64,000 bases of DNA from Gammaproteobacteria bacterium. Its GTDB lineage: Bacteria > Pseudomonadota > Gammaproteobacteria > Steroidobacterales > GCA-2729495. The number at the start of each line of letters is the position of its first letter. The first letter of the stretch is position 1. Both the position numbers and the translations under genes were made by a program. A model generated the notes under the pieces. It did not search any database. It was not told where the DNA came from and worked only from the letters and a program-made list of their open reading frames with translations. Positions 8,512-17,861 of this stretch are shown here, one piece after another. The stretch lies in the NCBI GenBank assembly GCA_030426355.1, contig JAUHYQ010000004.1, forward strand, positions 186,001 through 250,000, in the 5' to 3' direction.

Positions 8512-9342
8512 ATGTTGATATCTGCGCAGGAACTGACCAAACGGCCTGATGCGGTCATCGTGGACTGCCGCTTTAACCTGATGGACCCGCCGGCGGGTCG
8601 CAAAGCCTGGGAGGCCGCGCATATCCCCGGCGCGTTCTACGCCAACCTCGACCGCGATCTGGCCAGTCCGATCGGGGTTCACACCGGTCGCCACCCGTTG
8701 CCAGATCGAGATGCCTTTGCTGATTTGCTGGGCAGTTGGAGCGTCACGCCGGACACGCTGGTGGTCGCCTATGACAATGCCGGCGGTGCCATGGCGGCGC
8801 GTTTGTGGTGGTTGCTGCGCTGGGCCGGGCACCCGAAAGCCGCCTTGCTTGACGGCGGGTTGAAGGCGTGGGAGGCGGCCGGATTGCCGTTGTCGGCAGA
8901 ACAACCGTCGTTAAGTGACGGCCGCTATCCGATTCGTGATGCGGATGTCGGCACCGTGTCGGCGGATGAAGTCGCCGACGGCCTGGCAAGCAACACGCTG
9001 ACACTGGTGGATGCGCGGGATGCGGCTCGATTTGCGGGCGAAGTCGAGCCAATCGATAAACGCCCCGGGCACATACCGGGTGCGATCAACCGACCGCTCA
9101 CCGAGAACCTGGATGCGAACGGTTGCTTCAAATCGCCGGCACAGTTGCGCGCCGAATTCGACACGCTGCTCGCGAATCGTCCGGTCAATGTCGCCGCGAT
9201 GTGCGGTTCCGGCGTGACGGCCTGCCACAATGTCTTCGCGATGGAACTGGCGGGATTGCCGCTGCCACGCCTCTACGTGGGTTCGTGGAGCGGTTGGATC
9301 ACCGATCCGGAGCGACCGGTCGCGCTTGGCAAGGACATTTAA
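8512..9342 (+). CDS. sseA: Thiosulfate/3-mercaptopyruvate sulfurtransferase (two rhodanese domains)
   Basis: 276 residues forming two rhodanese domains, about 1-130 (inactive) and 145-270 (active). The catalytic cysteine is C231 in CGSGVTA; this loop is the form typical of 3-mercaptopyruvate sulfurtransferase rather than thiosulfate rhodanese. VDCRFNLMDP and HIPGA are standard family signatures. The enzyme transfers sulfur from mercaptopyruvate to thiol acceptors or cyanide in the cytoplasm. It is transcribed alone, divergent from etfBA. The paralogue assignment (sseA rather than another two-domain rhodanese) is inferred from the active loop. Confidence 0.88.
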   Translation: MLISAQELTKRPDAVIVDCRFNLMDPPAGRKAWEAAHIPGAFYANLDRDLASPIGVHTGRHPLPDRDAFADLLGSWSVTPDTLVVAYDNAGGAMAARLWWLLRWAGHPKAALLDGGLKAWEAAGLPLSAEQPSLSDGRYPIRDADVGTVSADEVADGLASNTLTLVDARDAARFAGEVEPIDKRPGHIPGAINRPLTENLDANGCFKSPAQLRAEFDTLLANRPVNVAAMCGSGVTACHNVFAMELAGLPLPRLYVGSWSGWITDPERPVALGKDI

Positions 9343-9431
9343 CCGTTGCAACGCTAGAATGGTCGCCCTTTTTCCCGGCCGCGTGATGTGCTTGCATCGC
9401 TGGCCAATGGTTTTGCAAGGACTTAATAACA

Positions 9432-10172
9432 ATGAACGACAGCATTCTGCAGCGTGATCACAGCACCGTGCGTGGCACGATTCGTTACACCAGTAAAAAA
9501 CCCGGCCGTGAAGGGCAGATTCGCGGGCGCGAATATTTTCAGACGAATACGTATGCCGACGGCGGGCGCACGATCATTGTGCACAGCGAAATCGACGACC
9601 GGCCGAGCGTGATGCGCGATGCGACTTACAGTCTGGATAAAGACTGGCGGCCGACGGATTGTTTCGTGCGCCTGGTTGTGGACGACAAGTTCATGGGCAC
9701 GGGATGGTTTCGCATGGGCGACGGTTTTATCGAATGCGAAACCTACACCGCGCTCGAAGGTCGCGTGACCCAGCGCATGGATACCAACGGCTGGCCGAAA
9801 ACCTTCCAGAACCACGCCATTGCGTGTGATGCCTGGCACATGCGGTTATTTGATCGCACCAAAGTCGGCGAAGTGCAGGCGCTCGACGAAATGCTGCTGT
9901 GTTCGCCCGATCATCGCGGTGCAACCGGCCCGATGCTCTTCAAGATCGGCATGCACGTGAAGTACATTGGTGAAGAACGCATTACCGTCGCAGCCGGCGA
10001 TTTTGACTCCTACCACTTTCAGATGGTGTCCGCGCCCGGATTGCCGGAAGCCCATCCCGATTACGATCTCTGGTGCACCAGCGACGGCAATTTCACTTTT
10101 TTGCGCGGTGACATCGGCGGCTACATGCAGACCTATTACGAATTAACGGAGCTGGTCGGCGACGGCGAGTAA
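9432..10172 (+). CDS. Conserved protein of unknown function
   Basis: 246 residues, soluble, without signal peptide or membrane segment. It is rich in beta-type alternation with repeated aromatic and acidic residues, for example GTGWFRMGDGFIECETY and TYYELTEL, suggesting an antiparallel beta-sandwich or lipocalin-like fold. I do not recognise the family. AAGGA ten bases before the ATG supports the start. It is followed after about 60 bases by an NCS1 permease on the same strand, so the two may be co-expressed; a role with a nucleobase-like or hydantoin-like substrate is only a guess. Confidence 0.75.
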   Translation: MNDSILQRDHSTVRGTIRYTSKKPGREGQIRGREYFQTNTYADGGRTIIVHSEIDDRPSVMRDATYSLDKDWRPTDCFVRLVVDDKFMGTGWFRMGDGFIECETYTALEGRVTQRMDTNGWPKTFQNHAIACDAWHMRLFDRTKVGEVQALDEMLLCSPDHRGATGPMLFKIGMHVKYIGEERITVAAGDFDSYHFQMVSAPGLPEAHPDYDLWCTSDGNFTFLRGDIGGYMQTYYELTELVGDGE

Positions 10173-10231
10173 TCGACACGCTTAGCCGATACCGTTAAAA
10201 AGCGCACAACAACGTTCCGGGGGGAATTGCG

Positions 10232-11563
10232 ATGTTGGAGAAACTGCGGGCATGGTGGCATTACGACGCGGCGAGCGAACAGGCCAGTGACGACAATCCG
10301 GTAACACCGTTGTCGGATTCGCAGCGGCGCGGTGCGGGCCCGCTGCTAACCCTGGCTTTTGGCTGGGGCTTTCTGGTCACCGGCCTGATCACCGGCGGGG
10401 CATTGGGCAGCGGGCAGGTGTTCTGGCCCGACATGATTGCAGCCTCGCTCGCCGGCAACACCGCAAACTTCATCATTGGTGCGTTGGTGGGCTACGTCGG
10501 CTACAAGACCGCGTGTAACAGCGGCTTGCTGTACAAACTCGTTTACGGACAAATTGGCGCCTATCTGCCGGTGTTGGTGATCGCGTTGTTGCTGATCGGC
10601 TGGCAGGGCATTGTGGTCGGAGCCTTCGGCATGGCCTGGGCGGGTGATGCCGACAGCGCAACGTTCTACACGGTCGCCATTGTCGCCGGCTTGTTGTTCA
10701 CCGCCACCACCTACTTTGGCGTGCGCGGGCTGGAAATCGTCAGTTTTCCAGCCGTGGCGGTGCTGGTGGGCGTCGGCCTCTACGCAGCGTGGATCAACAT
10801 CGAGCAGGCCGGTGGCTGGGGCGGCTTTTTGCAAATGTCGGCGGACACGGTGGCGAACAACGAGCAGCCGCTCAGTTTCCTCAAGGCGATGAACCTGGTG
10901 ATCGGTTCGTGGATTGTCGGTGCGATTGTGATGCCGGAATACACGCGCTTTGCGCGCAAGGCATGGGTCGCGATTGCCATCCCGTTTATTGTGATGATCA
11001 TCGCGCAATGGTTTTTGCAGGTGGTGGGTGCGCTCGGCGGCGTGGTGTCCGGCACCTTTGATTTCACGACCTACCTGCGCGAGCAGGGCGCCGTGATTGC
11101 ATTCATCGGCGTGGTCGGCATGAGCATGGCGTTGTGGACGACGGGCGACGCTAATTTGTATTTGCCCGTGATTCAGACATCGAGTGTGTTTAAACGCCCG
11201 CAGCACGTCATGACGGTGATTTGCGGTGTGCTCGGCACGATCGTCGGCCTGAATATTTATCAGTATTTTCTGGAATGGATTGAATTGCTGGCGAGCATCG
11301 TGCCGCCGCTGATCGGACCGGTGATCGGTCACTTCTATTTTGTGATGCGCGGGCGCTTTAACGCGGACAGTTTAGAGCGATTACCGGTGTGGCGGCCAGC
11401 GGCCTTTGCCGGTTACATCGTCGGCGCGGTCGTCGCCGTCATGAATTCACAGAACATTGTGTTCGACCCGGAAACGACCGTTCCGTCACTGTTGGGTTTA
11501 ATCGTTTCGGTGGTCGTGTACCTGCTGGTTTACGCCGTGATGCCGAAGCATCACGCGGCTTAA
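10232..11563 (+). CDS. NCS1-family permease (CodB-like nucleobase/allantoin transporter)
   Basis: 443 residues with about twelve hydrophobic segments spread through the protein. FGWGFLVTGLITGGALGSGQVF and the later CNSGLLYKLVYGQIGAYLP correspond to the early helices of cytosine permease-like NCS1 carriers. These symport cytosine, purines, hydantoins or similar compounds with H+ or Na+ at the inner membrane. GGGGGA just before the ATG is a good ribosome-binding site. Its 3' end overlaps the convergent VOC gene by four bases. The substrate cannot be read from the sequence; no deaminase or hydantoinase is adjacent. Confidence 0.85.
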   Translation: MLEKLRAWWHYDAASEQASDDNPVTPLSDSQRRGAGPLLTLAFGWGFLVTGLITGGALGSGQVFWPDMIAASLAGNTANFIIGALVGYVGYKTACNSGLLYKLVYGQIGAYLPVLVIALLLIGWQGIVVGAFGMAWAGDADSATFYTVAIVAGLLFTATTYFGVRGLEIVSFPAVAVLVGVGLYAAWINIEQAGGWGGFLQMSADTVANNEQPLSFLKAMNLVIGSWIVGAIVMPEYTRFARKAWVAIAIPFIVMIIAQWFLQVVGALGGVVSGTFDFTTYLREQGAVIAFIGVVGMSMALWTTGDANLYLPVIQTSSVFKRPQHVMTVICGVLGTIVGLNIYQYFLEWIELLASIVPPLIGPVIGHFYFVMRGRFNADSLERLPVWRPAAFAGYIVGAVVAVMNSQNIVFDPETTVPSLLGLIVSVVVYLLVYAVMPKHHAA

Positions 11564-12450
11564 GGCGCGGTCAGTATCACCTCGATCAGTTCGCCGGCGG
11601 GGCCGCGCAGCAACCCGACCTTGCGACCGTTGTAGGGTGCTTCTGCCAGCACAGCCGGCATTTTGAGCCAGTCCAGGTTGTCGACCGCGCGATCGGCAGT
11701 AAAACTCACCACCGCGATGCCCGGCGGCAACCGGTCTTTGGCAACCGGTCGCGGACCGATCGAATCCGGCAGTTCGTCCACCTCGATCAAATAACCGGGC
11801 GATAAATTCACGACCGCGAGTCCGTAGGTGGTGTCCAGCGGTAAATTGTTGGCCTTGGACACCATGGTGATGGGGAAGTCCATGGGCGGGTCCAATTGCA
11901 GGCCCAACGTATCCGCGTAGAACGCCCGAAACTCACTCATGGACGAGCCGCCGGCCACCATGATGAAAGGCCGTTCCACCAGCGGCATGCTGTCGTCCAG
12001 CCCGAGGCCCGCCATGGCCTGCTTGTTGGTGGTCAGGTACAGCAGTTCATTACCGGCACCGAGCGCCTGCATGACGCGTGGCGCATCGGGCCCGTCCCAC
12101 AACGGCCGCGGTTTGCCGATGACCTCAAACGCAGAGTCTTCCATGCCGGCAGCGACGCGATCGGTGTCGCTGACCAGCAGTTCGGTGGCGTTCCAGCCAT
12201 GACTGGTCATCGGCCGGTAATTTTCGACGGCTTCGTCGCCAACCAAACGAACCAGGGTCGGCGCGTCGTTAGCCGGTTGCATCAGCACGTAGGGTGCGCC
12301 CTGCATTTGTGTGGCTTGCCAGTGTTCCGCGAGTGCAGCGCTGACGGTGCCGCTGGCAACGGTGCGGTAGTCGAAATGATCCTGCCAAGCTTGCTCGACC
12401 TGACCGAGGTTGCTGACGGTGATCGTGACCAGGGCGATTTCTTTAAGCAT
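11560..12450 (-). CDS. VOC-family (glyoxalase/dioxygenase-like) protein
   Basis: About 296 residues from the methionine that opens MLKEIALVTITVSNL; a longer frame reaches 12501. Two beta-alpha-beta-beta-beta modules of the vicinal-oxygen-chelate type are visible, the first near residues 1-120 and the second starting around VERPFIMVAGG and running through FRAFYADTLGLQL. The family includes glyoxalase I, extradiol dioxygenases and isomerases that bind a metal ion. I see no metal-ligand set that identifies a specific reaction. It is transcribed alone, convergent with the permease and divergent from the MFS gene. The start is uncertain between 12450, 12459 and 12501. Confidence 0.78.
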   Translation of the reverse strand: MLKEIALVTITVSNLGQVEQAWQDHFDYRTVASGTVSAALAEHWQATQMQGAPYVLMQPANDAPTLVRLVGDEAVENYRPMTSHGWNATELLVSDTDRVAAGMEDSAFEVIGKPRPLWDGPDAPRVMQALGAGNELLYLTTNKQAMAGLGLDDSMPLVERPFIMVAGGSSMSEFRAFYADTLGLQLDPPMDFPITMVSKANNLPLDTTYGLAVVNLSPGYLIEVDELPDSIGPRPVAKDRLPPGIAVVSFTADRAVDNLDWLKMPAVLAEAPYNGRKVGLLRGPAGELIEVILTAP

Positions 12451-12553
12451 GGGGCTCATCCGCGAAATGAAACAACCGCCATGATGCCGCAACCCGACCA
12501 CCGGGGCGAGTTCGACGCCCGCTGGGGAGGGTTTAGCGGCATCGGGTTCCGTG

Positions 12554-12559
12554 TAGAAT
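12554..12559 (+). promoter_or_regulatory. Possible -10 element for the MFS-alaA unit
   Basis: TAGAAT lies 55 bases before the MFS start in a GC-rich setting. No good -35 is seen at the right distance (GTTTAG at 12531-12536), so this is weak. Confidence 0.25.
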
Positions 12560-12614
12560 GTTGCGCCTTCGCCCCCGCAGCACGGGGCCTACACCAGAGA
12601 GCCCGGATAACGCG

Positions 12615-13883
12615 ATGATTTCTGCTTCTCCTGAGACCAACTTTTATCGTTGGATCATAGTCTTGTGCTCGTTTCTTATACTGTTTGTTTCGAATGGAAT
12701 CACCATTGGCGGCATCACCGTTTTTGATCTGGAGTTGCTGCAGACGCTGAGCGAAAGCGCGGGTCGTGAGATTTCTCTGGGCGAGTTGAAACTGCGCGAC
12801 GGCCTGATGTTCGCGACCGCCGGCATTTTAGGCATGGCGGCCGGCTGGCTCGCCGACCGGGTGGGCGTGAAGCCACTTATTATTGTCGGACTCGCCTTAC
12901 TGGCCCTGTGCAACTTCGCCTACAGCCGCGTCGAGATGCTCGGCGATGTCTATGCCATTCACGTCGCCTTTGGCCTGGTGCTGGTGTTGTGCGGGCTAAT
13001 GATTAACGTCTACCTGATTTCCCGCTGGTTCGAAAAAAACCGCGGGCTGGCCATTGGGCTCGTGCTGGCCGGCACCAGTCTTGGTAATGCGGTGTTTCCG
13101 CAATTAAACGCTTGGCTCCTGCAGGAATACTCGTGGCAGGAGGTATTTCAATACCTGGCCCTGATACCGCTGGCGTTATTGCCGGTTGCGATCTTCGTCG
13201 TTAAGGGAGCGCCCGGAGAGACGCGCCGTGCTGCCGGTAACATCGAGCCCGCCAACGCCGACTTGCCCGGTTACACGCTCGGCGAGGCCCTGCGCAGCCG
13301 CAATTTCTGGATTATCTGCACGCTGGCTTTCTGTACCTTCTATTCCATCCTCGGTATGACAGCCGTGACCTTCGTGTTTCTGCGCGTCGAGAACTACCCG
13401 GCGCAAATGGCCGCCACCGGCGTGAGCATTTTGTTTATCGGTGGCCTGGTCGGCAAAATTATCAGCGGCTATCTGGCAGAAAAGCTGGGGCGCAAACGCG
13501 TGTTGTTAGTCAGCCTGGGCCTGATGGTCATCGGTTCTGTCTCGCTGGTGCTGGCGGTGATGTACGGAAGCCCCCTGTTTATCTGGATCGGGCTGGTGGG
13601 CTTCGGTTTTGGCTGGGGCGGGATCTATACGCTGATTCAATTGTTGTCGGCGGACCTGTTCGGGCTCAAGGCGCTGGGTAAAATACTGGGTGCCGTTAAT
13701 GTGCTGGATACATTGGGCGGTGCGCTGGGGCCGGTTATGACGGCGAGGCTGTACGACAGCACCGGGTCTTTTCTGGTTTCTTTCGGCGTCGTTACGGCGA
13801 TGCTGCTGGTGGCAACAGCCGCGTCAGCCATGTTGCGCATGGACGAAGCGGCCTATCTGAAACAAAGTAACGCCAACGGTTAA
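12615..13883 (+). CDS. Major facilitator superfamily transporter
   Basis: About 422 residues from ATG 12615, with twelve predicted membrane segments. The A-like loop AGWLADRVGVKPL after helix 2 and the matching SGYLAEKLGRKRV after helix 8 are standard MFS marks; FEKNRGLAIGLVLAGTSLG resembles the oxalate/formate or monocarboxylate antiporter branch. The start is placed here because the upstream codons are basic and non-hydrophobic and the next residues lead directly into helix 1. alaA follows after only four bases, suggesting co-transcription and perhaps an organic- or amino-acid substrate. Confidence 0.85.
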   Translation: MISASPETNFYRWIIVLCSFLILFVSNGITIGGITVFDLELLQTLSESAGREISLGELKLRDGLMFATAGILGMAAGWLADRVGVKPLIIVGLALLALCNFAYSRVEMLGDVYAIHVAFGLVLVLCGLMINVYLISRWFEKNRGLAIGLVLAGTSLGNAVFPQLNAWLLQEYSWQEVFQYLALIPLALLPVAIFVVKGAPGETRRAAGNIEPANADLPGYTLGEALRSRNFWIICTLAFCTFYSILGMTAVTFVFLRVENYPAQMAATGVSILFIGGLVGKIISGYLAEKLGRKRVLLVSLGLMVIGSVSLVLAVMYGSPLFIWIGLVGFGFGWGGIYTLIQLLSADLFGLKALGKILGAVNVLDTLGGALGPVMTARLYDSTGSFLVSFGVVTAMLLVATAASAMLRMDEAAYLKQSNANG

Positions 13884-13887
13884 CGTC

Positions 13888-15105
13888 ATGAGTTCATCCA
13901 TACCTGTCAGCGACAGCCTGAGTAACGTCCGCTACGAAATACGCGGGCAGCTTGCGCAGCGCGCCCATGAAATGGAGCGCCAGGGCTACGAGATAATTTC
14001 GCTGAACATCGGCAACCCCGGTCTGTTCGGTTTTCGCACGCCCGAAACCATCCGCATGGCAATGATCGAAAATCTGGCGACCAGCGAGGCGTATTGCCAT
14101 CAAAAGGGCATTTTCCCGGCGCGCGAAGCGGTGGTCATGCAGCAGCAGGATCGCGGTGTCATGGACGTCACGGCCGAGGACGTGTTTATCGGTAACGGCG
14201 TCAGTGAACTCATCGACCTGACGTTGCGGGCGCTGTTGAATACCGGTGACGAGGTGTTGATACCGAGTCCGGACTATCCGCTGTGGACCGCCGCGGTGAC
14301 GCTGAACGGCGGTAAAGCCGTGCACTATCCGTGCACGCCCGCGAACGGTTTTGAACCCGACATCGGGCAGCTGGAGAAGTTGATTACGCCCAGGACGCGT
14401 GCGCTGGTGGTGATCAACCCCAATAATCCGACCGGCGCTGTGTACAGTCGCGCGACGCTGGAAAAAATCGTTGCACTGGCCGAGCAACACGGGCTGGTGC
14501 TGTTCGCGGACGAGATCTACGACGGCATGACCTACGACGATGCCGAATTCGTGCCGCTGGCGACGCTGGCGAAGAACACCTTGTGCGGCACTTTCAGCGG
14601 GTTATCCAAAGTTTATCGGGCCTGCGGTTTTCGCGTCGGTTGGGTAAGCTTTAGCGGCGCACACGGCAAGGCCAGCGAATACCTGCACGCGCTCGATTTG
14701 CTGGCATCGCTGCGACTCTGCAGTAACGTGCCCGGGCAGTGGGGCGTGCAAACGGCGCTGGGCGGCTTTCAGAGCCTGCGCGACCTGATCGAGCCGGGCG
14801 GGCGGCTTTACGAATCGCGCCGCGCGGTGATCGAGAACGTTGAACGCAGCCCTTACCTGACGCTGGTGCCGCCGGGAGGCTCGATGTATGCCTTCGTCGG
14901 GGTCGATCGGGATGCATTGCCGGGTTTTGACGACCATGCTTTTGCGCTGCAATTGCTGGAGGAAGAGCACGTGCTGGTCGCGCCGGGTTCCAGTTTCAAC
15001 GTGGATTATCGCAACTATTTCCGCATCACCCTGTTGCCGGAGGCCGGTGTGATCGAGGAAGTATTCGTCCGTATCGACAGTATTCTGAAAAAACTGATTA
15101 AATAA
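13888..15105 (+). CDS. alaA: Alanine aminotransferase (AlaA type)
   Basis: 405 residues, the same length as E. coli AlaA and matching it closely through LNIGNP, YIGNGVSEL-like, PDYPLWTAAV, INPNNPTGAVYS, FADEIYD and RLCSNVPGQ. The PLP lysine is K241 in SGLSKVYRACGFR. It interconverts pyruvate and glutamate with alanine and 2-oxoglutarate in the cytoplasm. It follows the MFS gene by four bases. An AT-rich stretch follows the stop, without a clean hairpin. Confidence 0.9.
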   Translation: MSSSIPVSDSLSNVRYEIRGQLAQRAHEMERQGYEIISLNIGNPGLFGFRTPETIRMAMIENLATSEAYCHQKGIFPAREAVVMQQQDRGVMDVTAEDVFIGNGVSELIDLTLRALLNTGDEVLIPSPDYPLWTAAVTLNGGKAVHYPCTPANGFEPDIGQLEKLITPRTRALVVINPNNPTGAVYSRATLEKIVALAEQHGLVLFADEIYDGMTYDDAEFVPLATLAKNTLCGTFSGLSKVYRACGFRVGWVSFSGAHGKASEYLHALDLLASLRLCSNVPGQWGVQTALGGFQSLRDLIEPGGRLYESRRAVIENVERSPYLTLVPPGGSMYAFVGVDRDALPGFDDHAFALQLLEEEHVLVAPGSSFNVDYRNYFRITLLPEAGVIEEVFVRIDSILKKLIK

Positions 15106-15155
15106 AAAAGCCATATAAAACAAAAATTAATAATGTTTTTCTGCGTAACGACCTG

Positions 15156-17861
15156 ATGTACGAAACGCTTCTGGACGCGCTGCAATCCGGAGCCACCGTG
15201 GTCACCGCCAATAACCGGTTGGCGCGCACTCTGCGGCATGCCTACGACCGCCGCCAAATCACGCGCGGCACGCCGGCCTGGGCAACCCCCGATATCGTGA
15301 GCTGGAGCGCCTGGTTGCGGCGACTGTGGGAAGAATCGCGCTTGCGCGGCGGGGCCGCCGCGACGGGAACCTTGCTGAGCGACAGCGCTGCCGAACTGCT
15401 GTGGCAAGCGACGGTCGCTGCCGCCGAGCAGCCAGCCGACCGCCGCAGCACGGTGCAACTGGCCCGCCATGCCCGGCAGGCCTGGGAATTGCTGAATGAC
15501 TGGCAAGCACTCGGGGGCGAGGAATGGACGCAGCCGGATCTGTCGCCCGACCAGAAGGCCTGGCTGCGTTGGTCCGGCAGCTACCGAAACCGCTGCAGCG
15601 ACGCCGGACTGGTGGATACCGCGCGCCTCTGCGCGGTGCTGACAGACGATATCGACAAGGGCCGGTTCGACGACCTGCCACCCCACATTTTCAGCGGCTT
15701 CGACACCTGGGCCCCCGCACGCGAATCCCTGCTCACCACCCTCAAAACCCGTGGGGTCAGAGTAAACATCGTCGCCGACGCGGATTCCCCGGTCGCACAG
15801 CAGCCGCTCATGCGGTTGGCCCCCTGTCAGGATGCTGCTCACGAATTGCGCGCGGCCGCGGCATGGGCCCGCGAGCGCCTCGAGCAGAAACCCGACGCAT
15901 GCATCGGCGTGGTGATCCCGGATCTGGCTAACCGCCCGGCAGCGGTGCGCCGCGTATTCCTCGATGAACTCGTGCCGGACTGGCGCATCAGCAGGCGCGC
16001 GGCCGACGCGCCGCTGAACGTTTCCTACGGCGAGCCACTGTTGCAGGTCCCCGTGATCGCAGCGGCTTTCAATGTGCTGCAACTCGGGCAGGGTCGGGCG
16101 ATCTTTAATGACTTCAGCCTTTGGTTGCGTTCGCGCTGGTTTGCGGGTGCCGACGCGGAGCTCGGCGCGCGGGCATCGCTCGATGTGCGTTTGCGCGAAG
16201 CGTTGCGCATCGAGTTTGCGCTCACGACGGCGTTGCCGATGTGTCAGCGCCGTGCGCCAGGATTCGCCGCCATGCTGCAGGGCTTGATAGCGCACGCCGA
16301 GGAGGGCACCCGACTCAAGCAACAAACCGGTTCGGCGTGGGCCGCAAACTTCAGTGAACTGCTGGAGGCACTCGGCTGGCCCGGTCACGACAGCGTGGAC
16401 AGCACGGTTTGGCAGGCGCTGAAGTCGTGGCAAAGCCTGCTGCATGAATTTGCCGAAAGTACGCGGTTGCTAAGCGCGATGAGCCGTGGCGAGGCGCTGG
16501 CAATACTGCGCCAGCTGGCGCAGGCACAATTGTTTCAACCCGAGGGTGCGCCAAACGGCGTGCAGGTCATGGGTGTGCTGGAAGCCGCCGGGCATCGCTT
16601 TGATCATTTGTGGGTGTGCGGCATGGCGCGCGAGCTCTGGCCGGCGGCGGCCAAACCGCACCCCTTTATTCCGATCGCGTTGCAACGCCGGCTGGGTATG
16701 CCCGATGCGTCGCCAGCCGTTGCGCTGGAGTATGCCCAGCAGATTGCTGCGCGACTTTGCAGCAGCGCAGGGGAGCTTACCGTTAGCTGGCCGCGACAAC
16801 TGGAAGATGAAGCATTAACCGCGAGCCCGTTTTTTGACGACATGACAGCGGAATCGGTGTTGCCGGTTCCGGCCAACTGGAACGAACAGATGCTGGCTGC
16901 CGGGCATACGGAATTGTTGTCGGATGATCCGCCGCCGGCCTGGCCGCCGGATATGCCGGTGCGGGGCGGCGCTTCCGTTTTAAATCTGCAAGCGGTGAGC
17001 CCGCTCAATGCGTTTATCGAAAAACGTCTCGGTGCCGTCGAAATGCGGCAGCCCCCGGTGGGCATCAATGCGCTCCAGCGCGGCAATCTCACCCATCAGG
17101 CACTGGAGGATTTCTATACCTTTGCGCCCGGGCAGGCCGAGCTCGCCGCGCTAACAAATGCGGAGCGCGCGGCGCGCGTTCGCACGTCGCTTGCCAAAGG
17201 CTTGGCCAAATTGCCGGGTGCGGGTGAGCCCTTTATGCAGCGACTGGCCGAGTTTGAGCTGCAACAGCAGCTGCAACGTATTCTGGCTTTTCTTGAACTG
17301 GATGAACGGCGTCCCGTGTTTCGCATCGTTGAATGCGAGCAGCAACACACCGTGAGAGTGGGCCCGCTGATCCTGCAGTTAAAACTCGATCGTCTGGACG
17401 AACAGTCCGATGGCAGCCGGCTCGTGATTGATTACAAGACGGGTCAGGTGCATCGACAGTCGTGGAATCCGGCGCAGCCGCGCGATCTGCAATTGCCGTT
17501 GTACGTCAGCTGCGTGGTTCCTGACGCTGCCGGTATTGCTTTTGCACAGCTGTCATCGCGTGGCATCGGTTACGACGGCGTGGGCGACGAGGCAATCGCG
17601 GCGACTATCCCGGGCATGCGTTCACCCGGCCGAAAGTCCGGTACTGAAGTCAAGTATCAGTATCCGTTTCGCAATCAGCTCATCGAGTCGTGGGACGAAT
17701 TGCGGGGTGCCTGGGATAAACAATTAGCAGAACTGGCCGAGCGTTTTGCCGCCGGTGATTTTCGCCTGGATCCGCGCAACCCGGATTCCGCGCGGCGACA
17801 GTTTGCGGTGTTGAGTCGAATTTATGACTCGGGCATCGGCGTACTGGAAGACGAAGCATGA
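15156..17861 (+). CDS. AddB-like DNA repair nuclease (PD-(D/E)XK family)
   Basis: 901 residues, the size of the 'probable DNA repair protein' family related to AddB. The N-terminal region (VVTANNRLARTLRHAYDRR) resembles the degraded helicase core of AddB/RecC without an intact Walker A motif. The C-terminal nuclease has LKLDRLD, then VIDYKTG at about 756-762 and QLPLY, the RecB-type catalytic set. It ends four bases inside the following UvrD/AddA-like gene, so the two are surely translated together and probably form one complex that processes double-strand breaks. A copy of the GGGGTCAGAGTAAAC word sits in-frame at 15753. I see no AddB iron-sulfur cysteine pattern. Confidence 0.85.
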   Translation: MYETLLDALQSGATVVTANNRLARTLRHAYDRRQITRGTPAWATPDIVSWSAWLRRLWEESRLRGGAAATGTLLSDSAAELLWQATVAAAEQPADRRSTVQLARHARQAWELLNDWQALGGEEWTQPDLSPDQKAWLRWSGSYRNRCSDAGLVDTARLCAVLTDDIDKGRFDDLPPHIFSGFDTWAPARESLLTTLKTRGVRVNIVADADSPVAQQPLMRLAPCQDAAHELRAAAAWARERLEQKPDACIGVVIPDLANRPAAVRRVFLDELVPDWRISRRAADAPLNVSYGEPLLQVPVIAAAFNVLQLGQGRAIFNDFSLWLRSRWFAGADAELGARASLDVRLREALRIEFALTTALPMCQRRAPGFAAMLQGLIAHAEEGTRLKQQTGSAWAANFSELLEALGWPGHDSVDSTVWQALKSWQSLLHEFAESTRLLSAMSRGEALAILRQLAQAQLFQPEGAPNGVQVMGVLEAAGHRFDHLWVCGMARELWPAAAKPHPFIPIALQRRLGMPDASPAVALEYAQQIAARLCSSAGELTVSWPRQLEDEALTASPFFDDMTAESVLPVPANWNEQMLAAGHTELLSDDPPPAWPPDMPVRGGASVLNLQAVSPLNAFIEKRLGAVEMRQPPVGINALQRGNLTHQALEDFYTFAPGQAELAALTNAERAARVRTSLAKGLAKLPGAGEPFMQRLAEFELQQQLQRILAFLELDERRPVFRIVECEQQHTVRVGPLILQLKLDRLDEQSDGSRLVIDYKTGQVHRQSWNPAQPRDLQLPLYVSCVVPDAAGIAFAQLSSRGIGYDGVGDEAIAATIPGMRSPGRKSGTEVKYQYPFRNQLIESWDELRGAWDKQLAELAERFAAGDFRLDPRNPDSARRQFAVLSRIYDSGIGVLEDEA
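15753..15767 (+). repeat. GGGGTCAGAGTAAAC copy 1 (inside the AddB-like gene)
   Basis: Exact 15-base match to the copy at 23178. Read in-frame, it encodes the end of RGVRVN without breaking the gene. Confidence 0.75.
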
